Assembly (NCBI GenBank): GCA_037957365.1
Contig: JARHVA010003166.1
Span: 186,001-250,000, forward strand
Length of the DNA stretch: 64,000 bases
Direction of reading: 5' to 3'
DNA from: Torreya grandis
Taxonomy: Eukaryota; Streptophyta; Pinopsida; Cupressales; Taxaceae
The translations under genes and the position numbers were made by a program. Below the pieces are notes generated by a model. That model was not told the DNA's origin. It did not search any database and was given only the letters and a program-made list of their open reading frames with translations. Below, piece after piece: positions 23,666-34,531 of the stretch (position 1 is the stretch's first letter; each line of letters opens with the position of its first letter).

Positions 23666-23882
23666 TTCTTGGTGATTCATAGGGGTAGCATGCCTACAAT
23701 GCAAATAAGACTAGTAGCACTGCATTTCTATTAGGAAATGGAGTATCTAGTACTTAGTTATAGACTTGGATAGAATTTAAACATGACAAAATAAATTGAT
23801 TTACCTTCACAACACAAAAAAATAAAGACAACAAGACAAACAAATCAAAACACACAAATGTGATCTCAAGCACTTAGGAAAC
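23666..23882 (-). other. Element A internal region next to left LTR
   Basis: These 217 bp join the A body to the left LTR. On the plus strand they begin TTCTTGGTGATTCATAGGGG, which resembles a decayed Tat-type primer site (compare TTTTGGAGACTCCACTAG in element C) and would argue for plus orientation. No clear polypurine tract is seen on the minus strand. A's orientation is therefore not certain. Confidence 0.4.
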
Positions 23883-25108
23883 TATTTTATTATATTTGGG
23901 AATCTAGTGTTTAGATCCTAAATAATAAAGGTCTAGAATAATAGGAAAACTCTAGTTTTATGGGGAAACATGTATATTTTAAATAGGTAATTTTGTAGGA
24001 GGAAGAATAATAAACTTATCTTAAATCAGACTGAAATGAATGCTTCCAGAGTTGGTAATTACAAAGTAGGACTAAGACACTATTAGGAATCTAAACCTAG
24101 ATTTTATTTTCAAATTTGATAGGAGCACTAAAATAAGACACCTTGGTATCTAACACTATACTCCCTCCTTGGTGCTATTATTCTCATGATCTAAGCTTTT
24201 TGGGTTTTGTTTTCTAGGTTAGTGTGGGCCTATGTACGAAATTTTAAGGGCTTAAAGTTAATAGAGCTTGTTATAGGTTTGTTTTAGTCTTCAATACTTG
24301 TATTCATCTACACACATGTAAACCAAAAATACATCAAACATAAAAGGGGTAAAAATTAGGTTAGGCAAAGAATGATCATACAATCTAGAACCCCTACTAT
24401 CCTGATTGATGCCTACATTAACCCTCAAGCTAGGGTCTCAGATCAAATGTAATTATCCCTTAGGGAACACACATAATCAATGTGTATGATAAATGTAAGA
24501 TTGAATTTCACATAGGCCCTTCCTTGATCAAGCATGCAAGTCTATGTGTGATACAGAGAAGTTGAGCTATACTATTGACTAATTTTATTATGCCTAATGT
24601 ACCAAATTAGTAAGTGCTAGATATAAAATGCCTTGTGTATTAATTTATATAAGAGACTCATTATCTCAAATTTGGGATCTTTATTTTCATTTTGGTTGAT
24701 GTTGGAAAACTTAGGAATGAAGCATAGAAAATGGGTAAGACTCATATTATGGAAAAAACTGACTATTAAAGCTCAATTTGACTTTGGATAAGAGCACAAT
24801 AAACTAGACACCCTAAGTTCCAGAATTGTAGTCCAATCCTAGTGCTCCTATCCTATAGGTTAGGGACTATGGGGATAGAAAAATCATGGAAACCTGACCT
24901 AGTTAAGGTGGAATGACTGTTTGAAAGGCTCAGGGTGATTGAGAATGGGTAAAAAGATGACTCAAGGTCAGAATAAAACCCAAATGGATAAAATAAAAGA
25001 CATGGATAAATGTGTAAAAAGTTCATATTCTCTAGTCAGAGTCTCCTATAAAAGCATTGTGAAAAGATATGATATGTGTAGTTTATTGACCAATTTAGGG
25101 TGTATACA
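23883..25108 (-). repeat. Element B 3' LTR (left copy)
   Basis: Starts TATTTTATTATATTTGGG (TG changed to TA) and ends AGGGTGTATACA. It aligns throughout with 33,307-34,531, for example TTTAGATCCTAAATAATA and AATAATAAACTTATCTTAAA in both copies. Length differs by one base from its partner. Confidence 0.88.
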
Positions 25109-25121
25109 TTTCCCCCCTTTT
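25109..25121 (-). other. Element B polypurine tract
   Basis: The minus strand reads AAAAGGGGGGAAA directly before TGTATACACC. A near-perfect purine tract at the LTR edge fixes B's minus orientation. Confidence 0.85.
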
Positions 25122-27156
25122 AATGTAGTGATGCAATGAAATGAAGTACTAGAGTAAAAGAAAGAAAGAAGATGCATACATAAACTTGTGTGAAGATAAA
25201 TGTGCTAAAAAAGGGTCCAACTTCCTATCTAGGGAAGTGGATGGAGAACTGAATGGTGTTTTGAGGAAGAAAGAATCCTTAAAATGGATGCCCCCTATGT
25301 TGAATCTGAATAGTGCCTAGAGAAAGAAGGAATCCCTAAAATAGATGCCCCTTATAATGAATTTGACTAGAAATGAGAAATGTTTGGAGGCCAAAAACCA
25401 ATGTATACCCTCTATCCCACATAAAACCATGTAATATGGAATGTATGTAAAAAAATTGTATGTTGTGAAGAGCAAGATCTATCATTCCCCAACTATGAAT
25501 AATTTGAACTACAACTAAAAAGTGCTTAGAGGTCCAAAATTAATGTCTACCCTTTGCCCTACATAAACTCTTGAGTCTGGGTGATGTTATAGACCAACCA
25601 TTGTAGATGATCATAAGATCCGACCTATTGGCAACCTGGGTATGCCTGTGTGCAATATGAAAACTATGGTAAATACGTAAGAAGAAAATGGCATGTCTTG
25701 CCATTCTAATCTATATAATCCCAGGTGATGAAGAACATAAACATTTGTACCATGCCCTAAAATTTGGTATGTGAGTGATGCATATATATAGTTTGGTAAT
25801 CTATATAACCACATATGAAATGAGCTATCATGTCATGTCCCATGTGAAAAATTAGAGATTAAAATAATGTGCTTTGCAATGCCTATAATCTGCGATGTGG
25901 TCTATAAATATGTAATGCTATATGAAGTTGTATGTGTAAGACATGTAGTGATGTACATGCCCTCAAATCTAATATCTAGTCTAAATTTGTATTGAAGTCA
26001 CTATGAATCCATATGATTTGAACCATTATATATCTAAGTAATTTGTGTATCTATAAACTAAAGGTATGTCCCTCTTAATGTCTTGAGTAGTTCTAAATGA
26101 CCCATGTAATTTGAATTACTATATATCTTAACCCATCTAATCTGAATTTGATAATTTTGATTGCTCGAGGTGTAAAAACCATTGCTAAGAGATCCATGTA
26201 GTCTAAATCATTATATATCTTGCCCCATCTGAGCTGAATCTAATAATGTGACTACTAGAGGTATAAGAACCATGTTGTATCCATCTATGAGAGTGGATAG
26301 GTGTGTTGGGTAGGTGTAGGAATAAGAATAGTAGGAATTATGCCCCCCTTTGGGGGAGAGGGATGAAATTTGTAATAGAGGAGGTTGAGCCAAAAGTAAT
26401 GACTGGTGGATTAATACTAGGAATAAGGTTGGTATAGTTTTGAATTGCTTTGAGAAGTTGATTGATTGTTTAGACTAAGTTATTTGAAAGTTGAATGAGC
26501 TTTGATTGGTGAAAACTAAGTTATATATATCTGGTACAAAATAGGTATAGAGATATGTGTGTGCCATAGTAGGCAAATGATGTAATAAGAGATTGAGGTT
26601 TACTAGATATCAAAGGCATTGTTGTCATAGTTCTATGGAATAAAATTATTTGTAAAATAGAGCTAGGGGTTCAAGTTATGGGCAAAATGGTATTTTGATT
26701 TGAATGAGAAAAAAGTTGTTTGATATAGGAAAATTGGATTGATTCTTGATTCATTTGTGCATTGACTAGTTTGAGATTTGGAGCTCTAGAGTAGGAGATA
26801 TGCTAAGTAGATGAGCACCTGCCATGACCTAGTTTGAGGAGTTAGTAGCTCAAATTGATGCTAGTGGAGAGGTTACCCTGGTGAGTAGATAAAATGTTTG
26901 ATTTAGGTCCATTTGGAAGCTTGTTTTTGATTATTTTGAGATATTTTGAAGATTTTTATAAAAAAGTTACTAGATCCAATGCTCTTGTCCATCTTTTAGC
27001 ACTATTGTTTAGGCTCTAGTACTATTGTCTAGTGTAATTCTCCTATCTAGTGTTGTTGTCTTGTACTCATCATTGTTGTCTTAGAGGCTAGATTTTTAAG
27101 GTTAATGCTTAGTTTAGTTTCTATCATTTTCTTGGTTAGTGATTTGTCATGGTTGA

Positions 27157-27160
<4 letters not shown>
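25122..27160. other. Element B 3' non-coding region with diverged direct repeats
   Basis: No coding domain on either strand. Several old direct repeats are visible. GAAAGAATCCTTAAAATGGAT (25,268-25,288) recurs in varied form at 25,325-25,345, about 57 bp on. AATGTATACCCTCTATCCCA (about 25,400) recurs varied near 25,540. A ~90-bp unit with ATTATATATCTTGCCCCATC recurs at about 26,100-26,185 and 26,190-26,275. A (TA)n run at about 27,160-27,190 closes the stretch. Confidence 0.5.
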
Positions 27161-27192
<32 letters not shown>

Positions 27193-27212
27193 ATTTTTTG
27201 GTGTTTTACAAG

Positions 27213-29030
27213 GTGAGGTATGGATGAGGGAGTTCTAAAGAGGCCAAGTGATGGAGACTCTGAGATTATTTCCTTTGTCAGTTGATGAGATGGTTGTGAT
27301 GGATAGGCTAGGGTTCAGTCATATGTGTGACCTAGGCACCATGAAATGGGATATACATTTGATTACTACCTTATTTGAGAGGTAGAATGTAGACACTTGT
27401 ACTTTATAGCTACCTACTAGAGAGATGACTATTACTCCAAAGGATGTGTACTATATTTTTCATTTTATAGTTAGTGGATGGCATGTGACTTTATAGGATG
27501 ATATGGGTACAGATGTCATTGGTCATGCATCCTTGTATTTTATTGGTGTGCCTTCAGGCATACATAGGAGAGGTAGTGATATCAATGTACTATTGTTAGT
27601 TATTAATTAGTTAAGTGTTATGCATCTACAAAAGTGGTTGGCATTATTGTTGGCTTCTTTTGTTATAGTGGAAGGGAATGGGGCATCGGTTATATATAGG
27701 ATGCATAGGATTTTACATAGTGTAGAGGTATATGGAATTATGTTCTCATGGGGTAGGACTATGCTTTCCCACTTATATAGAGATCTATACAAGTTTACTC
27801 AGGAAGTATTTGGTGGTGGTCTAAGTGAGGCTACTTTATTGCATTATTAGGCCTATGAGCACATAATAGTTATGTAGCCACTAGGATTACTGAGAGAGAG
27901 GTGATCACTTCCACAACCATATGGGGAGCAGTGGATGATTTTATTGGCTATAAATTATCTTAGGATGGATAACTAGAGATGAGTGTTAGATAGGTTGGTG
28001 GCTTAGGATATCATATGGATGCCCTATAGATGATTTCTTAGGTGGCCAAAGGATGGAGTGTAGCTGTATTTTATTAGGGTCAATTGTTCATTACATGATC
28101 ATTAGCCTAGAGCATATGAGTGATTTTAGTATGACCATGTGATTAGATAGTTTGGAGTTCCATAGGATGTACCCCCAATAAAATGGGTATAGGTGAGGAG
28201 TGTACATGCACCCATGAGAGCAAGAGCTCATGATAGACCTACTGAGGCTAAATTAGAAACACTATCCTTAGATGCATGGGATATAGCTATATATATTCCT
28301 AATGTGGATGATGTTGTTTGTATAGAGTCATATACCACATGGTGGGTGAGGCATCGATGGGCCCCATTTTACCCTATTGGTGTAGGGGATACCTTGAGTA
28401 TGAGGATCCTACTCTGATATAGATGATGGGAGGTAATATTTTGATTATATTTGGGTTTTTGTATGAGTTTGAACTTGTTATATCTTGTCTTGAAAGTACA
28501 TGTCTAATGTAGTGTTTGTATCTTTACATGTAGGTGGAGTGGGAGGTACTCAAGATGAAGCACCTATTGAGGCAAGTGATGGGGATGATGGGTTTCGGGA
28601 GACTATTATTGAGTCTAGACTTTGTGAACTTACATGACATGTTATTGATGATGTAATGGAGAAGGGTTTGATAGAGTGAGTGATTGTTACTACTAGTGTT
28701 TATGTTAATTTATTTGATAGGGTTTTTATAGCTATGGCTACATATGCTAGGGCAGCTAGAGAGAGATGAGTCGAGGGTTGAGCTAGATAGGTATAAGATG
28801 CCTCCACCTAATTATGGATCAGTGAGTACATGGATTATTGATGATTACACAAATATTTAGAGATGGTACATAGATTTACATGAGGAGAATGGTTGATTAC
28901 TAGAGTGAGAGAGCTGTTATAGGAGGCATTTGATAGGTTAAGGAGGCACAGAGCCATCGAGTGCTAGACTAGATTATGAGACTAGTACTAGAGGAAAGAG
29001 TGAGATTAAGAGTAAGGGCATGATGCCCAT
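27213..29030 (+). pseudogene. Plant mobile domain (PMD)-type gene, antisense inside element B
   Basis: One frame on the plus strand runs from about 27,236 to 28,420 with a complete PMD-like fold. It has an N-terminal LITTLFER-x-NVDTCTL with LPTREMTITPKDV (about 27,356-27,450), a middle GASVIYRMHRILHSVEVYG then FSWGRTMLSHLYRDL (27,680-27,790) and HY-x-AYEHI, and a C-terminal DIIWMPYR, LYFIRVNCSLHDH and HVIR-x-FGVP-x-DVPP (about 28,005-28,175). It holds 19 stops (14 TAG, 5 TGA, none TAA) and no evident frameshift. A likely intron, GT at 28,433 to AG at 28,533, leads to a second exon starting GVGGTQDEAP and fading near 29,030. An acceptor-like TTTTACAAG ends at 27,212. PMD proteins are known both as host factors (MAIN/MAIL) and as passengers of plant transposons. 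Here the gene lies antisense between gag and the 3' LTR. Confidence 0.75.
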
Positions 29031-29079
29031 TCATGAGTGATTGTATATTGATATGATGTACATATTTTGAAAATTACAT

Positions 29080-29090
29080 TATATATATAC

Positions 29091-29127
<37 letters not shown>

Positions 29128-29159
29128 GTACACACACACACAGATATATATATATATAT

Positions 29160-29196
<37 letters not shown>
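29080..29196. repeat. (TA)n microsatellites with short (CA)n
   Basis: Two TA runs (about 29,080-29,125 and 29,147-29,196) are separated by an ACACACACACAC stretch with GATATA interruptions. Confidence 0.95.
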
Positions 29197-29198
<2 letters not shown>

Positions 29199-30589
29199 TT
29201 TGATTTTTCATTTTTATATATTGTGTTATAAATTTTGGAATATACTAGTATTTTAATTATAGGTGGTTGATTTAGTAATTGGGATATGTAGTTTGATTAT
29301 TTTGATATGTTTGGTAAGACAACATTTGGAATGTGATTTGATTGTTCATGATATGGTTGACTGTGTTGTTTAGGTTTGATTTGTGATTATATGTAAGAAA
29401 AAATTTATTGGTTTTGTAACTTGTGAAATTGATTTGGTAGAGTGAATTGGTTTGAAATTGGAAAAAATAGGATATTGGTAAGGTCTAGATTTAGATAAGT
29501 TGGCTTGGCTAGGGATGGATATATGGAATTAGGAATGTTAGTTGTTAGTATGGGATGTTAGATAATACTATGTGTATATTACCTCCCCAAGAGTGGCTCA
29601 AGAATACAAATATTAGCAAGACCTTTTGATCCATCATTTTCTTATTAAGTGAAGCTTAAAAACTAAAACCAATATAATTATATGTTGTATTATTCTATGT
29701 TATATCAATATCTAAACCCTATGAACCAACTGAACAATGCTCATACTAATCATGCTATGTAGGAATATGCTTTGTATTTGATACTATCTACTATGTGCTA
29801 ACTATAGCTATGTGTGAAGATTATGTAAAATTTAAATTTATTGGTCATATAGCTAAAACTATGTGTTATGAAAAAGGCTCATCTATCTATAACCGAATAC
29901 CCTATGTCATTTACTATGATGTATATGACTGAGCAATATATCAAGATGGAGTAGAAACCTATGATGAGGGTTCATTTAATCTTAATCTTAATAGGTTGTT
30001 ATGTGAGATAGGACCTAGAAAATCTGCCCATAATGAATATTTCTCATGAGTAGTACTCTATGGTATGGGGTCATTCAATCTTAACTGTAGTGGATTTCTA
30101 TGTGAGATAAGACCCAAAAATCTACATGTAGTGAATATTTCTCATGAGTAGGAGTCTACTACAGTGCATATGACTCTACTAGATATGTATATGGAACTAC
30201 ACTATGTATTCCTTAGACTATGGTGCTATATGTAGGCTATTATCACTGTACTAGTTTCCAAACCTTCTAAGGTGATGGAATAGGATATCTCTTGTGAGAT
30301 TATATCTTAAAACTTGCATTGTACTCATGATGAGTGATCAATAATTCATGTAAAGGAATGTCTTAGGATGAATTAGTAATTGAGGAATGAGGTCTAGGGT
30401 TCCATGATGGAGATCTCAGTATCCATTATGTTAATGTTATGATGGAATTATCAACACATTTAGTAATGCAATCCCTGAGTCCATAAAAATCATTATCTCT
30501 ATGTCCACGAATATGATGATAGTAACAAAAGGTGAAATGTAACTATCTATGTAAGAGACATGGATCTGATCAATGAGTAGAAGGAAATA
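29197..30589. other. Element B non-coding region between PMD gene and gag, with ~97-bp duplication
   Basis: No domain is seen on either strand. A tandem direct repeat of about 97 bp occupies about 29,962-30,158, with TATGTGAGATAGGACC / TATGTGAGATAAGACC and GAATATTTCTCATGAGTAG in both units. This is where pol would be expected in an autonomous relative. Confidence 0.55.
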
Positions 30590-32681
30590 TGATTAACCTC
30601 CTATCTAGTAGTGATAATAATATGGTAGATGGGCTATCCCACTCTGAATCAAATTGTAGTGGTGCCTTATTGTTATTATTTATAGTGCATACTATAGGTT
30701 GTGCTCTAGAAACTAGTTCTTTGTTCTTGACTGGTTGTTTTTATGGTTGTGGTCTCCTATCCTATTTAGGACATGGTAGATGTTGAGTGCTAAGATTTAT
30801 AGATGAAGATGTTGTTATGAAATCTAGAGTTATTCAATCAACTGAATCTACCTCAATCAATCCCAATTTCTTTTCCAAAGATAAAATTGTTTAACACAAG
30901 TGTCTAAAAGAAGACTCTATCTGATATAGAATATGCTCAAGTAGAGGTTGGTGAAGCCCCTTAATAAAGATATTTTGAATCTCTAGATATATTGGTTTGT
31001 ATATCAATCTTAACATGTGAGACTTGAATCTTAAGATATACTCACTAACTGGCTCTGAAAATTTTTGATGTAGTGTGGTAAATTTCTCATATGTAACATG
31101 AGGGCCCATATTTATGATATAATATCTGAGAAATGCCTCCTCTAAGTCATCATATGTGTGTAATGAACCAATAGGGAGTAGATGAAAGAACCAATTCTAT
31201 GCTTCCCCTACTAATGTCTACTAGAATAACTTGAGTAGAATCAATGAGCTTGTATGAGATAACAAAGCCTTCTGAAAGGCTTGAAGGTGTACAAATGGCT
31301 CTATAGGTCCATCAAATTGAGGTAATGATGGTAGCTATAAATGCTTAGGCAATGAATATTTTATGAATGTATTTAGAATAGGGACAACATATAGATCATT
31401 AACATCCATCCAAGACTTGTAAGATTTGTTTTCCAAGGTAAGGAGATGTATTTGGTGTTTTAATTCACCAATTGCATGCATCAAAGAGATGATCTCCTGG
31501 GATGTTACATTAGTATCTTGAATTAGTCCATTTAATCATTGAATTTGATTGTTAATTTTAACCATTAGAATTCTACATTTAGAAATTGGATCATAATGAG
31601 TGGGTGTGCTCACTTGAACCTTGGGAGTAATGGTAACTTAGACCTTACTAGAAGGATGTGGGATACCATTCTCTTTAGGTGAAGAGTGAGAATTGGGTTC
31701 TACTATAGTGAAGGGTAGATTGGGAGATTTATTGGTATATTTATGTTGTAGTGAATCACATTCTAATTGAGTAGAATATGTGTTATTATCATTAACATGT
31801 GCATTATTTGAAATAGAATCATTCATAGAAGTAGAAACAAAATTTGGAAGTGCATTATGTTTGAGAGGAGGAGTGAGAGGAGAGTTAGAAACATGAGATG
31901 AATATTATTCTTCACTATGTGCATAATTATCACCATCATTATCATATATGTAATATTTTTCATAATCGCTCTCATTTTCATATTCATTGGCATCCTCACT
32001 ATCATATTTATTGGGATACATGTAATAGAAGAATTCAATTTTTTTTGAATACGCAATAAATTATCATTTGAAATTGGAATATCATGTGCATATATGTTAT
32101 CCATGGATGAAAGACATGCATTATTTTCATGTGCAATATGAGAAGTAAGAGAAGGAGATTTTTCATTTGAACATTCTTTTGATAAAGTAGATTTAAGAAC
32201 ATGAGATGTATCATTTGAAATATGCATTGGTAATTTTATTATATTGCATTTATATTATTGTAATTTGAACATTGAAGTAGCAAAAGAGAGAGAGATTAGA
32301 TTCACATGGAAGACAATTATCACCCATAAGAGATTCACTTGGAAGTGCATGAATACTTTGTTCATTTGGTGCATTGTGCATAGGAGAATGAGGTGAGTAG
32401 TATCTTTCCCATTTATCAAAATTATTTTCTTTAGAAGAAGGAATAAAATAAATGGGTTTTATAGAAAAAGATTCATCTATTTGTGTTATACCATCATCAT
32501 TATGTATATCATCATATCCTTTATTACAACAATAGTCATTATATTCACTATAAATGAAATCATTTTCTACATTCTTAGCTCATGTGTAATTTTGCAAATT
32601 TGTCCAATTATTGTCATAGTTATAAGAAAATTTTATAAATTAATATATGGGATGAGAAGGAGGAATTGCCTTTGTGGCCAT
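30590..32681 (-). pseudogene. gag: Element B gag polyprotein, nearly complete
   Basis: The start is the ATG at 32,681 (MATKAIPPSHPIY), about 630 bp inside the 5' LTR. The N-terminal third is tyrosine-, asparagine- and serine-rich and disordered, with an acidic SEDANEYENESDYEKYY stretch near 31,990-31,940. The Retrotrans_gag domain follows at about 31,345-30,895: LPQFDGPIEPFVHLQAF, then GEA-x-NWFFHLL, DDLEEAFLRYY, SEPVSEYILRFK and IQNIFIKGL. A basic tail with PVKNKELVSRAQ ends near 30,600; no clear CCHC knuckle is seen. About eight stops are present. One frameshift coincides with an eight-T run at about 32,040, and otherwise the frame is kept for some 690 codons. Gag would build the particle that packages element RNA; pol is absent from the element. 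Confidence 0.8.
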
Positions 32682-33284
32682 TTTATTTCTTTCACCAAAG
32701 AGAATTTTGAGATTTACTATGAAGTAAATACATGCACAAAGAACTTATATCATCAAAATTTTGAAATTAATTTTGATAATCGATACAATTTGTAAAAAAT
32801 TCAAATTATGTATCTAAAAGTTCTAAGGGAGAAAAACTTGAGGTTTGAGGACCTAGTTTGGGAATCTAGGGTTTTTAGCTAGGGTTTTAGAATTTTGGAA
32901 AATTATGCAATAATTTTAAATTTAAAAATAATTTTGAATAGGAATAATGAACAAAAATTTATACAAAATCAGAATTTGGAAATTAAATTTTTACACAAGA
33001 AAACTACTAATTTTGAAATAATTTTTGACAAAGTAATCAATTTGCAACAATTCCAAAATATTTTTCTAAAATTTGCAAGGAAGGATTGAGGTTTAAAGGC
33101 CTAGTTTTGAAATCTAGGGTTTTAGAATTATTGAAAATTATGAAATAATTTTAAATTATAAAAATAAATTTTAGATGGGAATAATGCATAAAATTTGATA
33201 CAAAAATTAAAATTGTGAGATTAAATTTTTGCACAAAAATATGAAAGAAAAACCCAAGTGTAGCTATGGATTTAGGTTTGTTCG
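32682..33284 (-). other. Element B 5' leader
   Basis: AT-rich leader, holding a ~240-bp diverged direct repeat: GGGTTTTAGAATT, AAAATTATG and TAATTTTAAATT recur at about 32,880-33,000 and 33,117-33,230. The opposed open frames here show no domain. Confidence 0.5.
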
Positions 33285-33306
33285 AAGTAAGTCAAATTCA
33301 CCAAAA
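33285..33306 (-). other. Element B primer binding site
   Basis: The minus strand after the LTR reads TTTTGGTGAATTTGACTTAC, sharing TTTTGGTGAA with the sites of G and (with one change) D. The tRNA was not identified. Confidence 0.6.
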
Positions 33307-34531
33307 TGTTTTATTATTTTGGGAATATAGTGTTTAGATCCTAAATAATAAGGGTCTAGAATAATAGGATAAATCTAGTTTAATGAGGAAAAATATATTT
33401 TTTAAACAAGTAATTTTACAAGAGAAAAAATAATAAACTTATCTTAAATCAGGCTAAAACAAATGATTATAAAGCTATTAATTATAAATCAAGACTGAGA
33501 CACTATCAATAATTTGAACCTAGATTTCATTTTATAATTGGATAATATCACCAAAATAGGGCACCTTAGTATCTAGTGCTATAGTACCTATTTGATGCTA
33601 TTGTCCTTAGGATCTAAGCTTTTTGGGTTTTGTTTGCCAGGTCAGTATGGGCTTATGTACCAATTTTAGGGGCTAAAAGTTAATAGAACTTGTTATAGAT
33701 TAATTTTAGTATTTAATAACTATATCCATCTACACACATGTAAAAAATGAATACATCAAAAGCAAAATGAGGACAAACTAGGCTAGGGGAAGAATGATCA
33801 CACGATCTAGAACCCTTGTTGTCCTAACCACTACCTACATTAACCCTCAATCTAAGGTCTCATATAAAATGTAGTTCTCCCTTAGGGAATGTGTATAATC
33901 AATGTGCATGATAAATGCAAGAATGATTTTCACCTAAGCCCTTCCTTGATCAAACATGCAAGTCTATATGTGATGTAGATAAGTTGAGCTATATTATTGA
34001 CTAATTTTATTATATCTAATATGCCAAAGTAGTAAGTGTTAGATATAAAATGCCTTGCGTAGTCCTTTATATAAGAGACTCATTATTTCAAATTTAGGAT
34101 CTTTATTTGCATTTTGGCTGATGTTGGAAAACTTAGGAATGAAGCAAAGAAAATGGGTAAGACTCATCTTATGGAATAAACTAATTATTAGAGCACAATT
34201 TGACTTTGGACAAGAGCACTAGAAATTAAACACCTTGGGTTCTAGCACTATAGTCTAATCCCAATGCTCTTGTCCTATAGGCTAAGGACCAAAGGGATAT
34301 AACAAGTATGGAAAACTTGACATGGCTGAGGTGGAATGACTATTTCAAAGGCTCAACATGATCAAGAATGGGTAAAAATATGACTCAAGCTTAGAATAAG
34401 ATCCAAATGGATAAAATGAAAGACATGGCTAAATATGTAAAAAGGTCATATTCTCTAGTCAGAGTCTCATATGAAAGGACTATGAAAAGACATGATATGT
34501 GTGGTTTCTTGACTAATTTAAGGTGTATACA
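33307..34531 (-). repeat. Element B 5' LTR (right copy)
   Basis: 1,225 bp, TGTTTTATTATTTTGGG to AAGGTGTATACA, colinear with 23,883-25,108. Opposed short frames in both copies carry no domain. Confidence 0.88.

Larger units (their letters stand above)
23883..34531 (-). mobile_element. Element B: gag-only Tat-like element with antisense PMD gene
   Basis: LTRs of 1,226 and 1,225 bp (23,883-25,108 and 33,307-34,531) flank an 8.2-kb body. On the minus strand the order is: primer site (33,306), leader, gag (32,681-30,590), a non-coding stretch, an antisense PMD gene (27,213-29,030, plus strand), polypurine tract (25,121-25,109), 3' LTR. No protease, RT, RNase H or integrase is recognised. The flanks GAAAC (left) and AAAAT (right) could be a TSD decayed by two transitions, which is weak support. 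It inserted in the body of element A. Confidence 0.8.

Noticed and set aside
23666..23690. Plus-strand primer site for element A (TTGGTGATTCATAGGGG)
   Set aside because: It resembles the C primer site, but the only long ORF in A's body begins near the opposite LTR on the minus strand. Kept as an open doubt in the feature entry and not adopted.
27213..29030. The PMD gene as an active host gene
   Set aside because: Nineteen in-frame stops in the main exon and its place within an LTR element make it a dead passenger copy.
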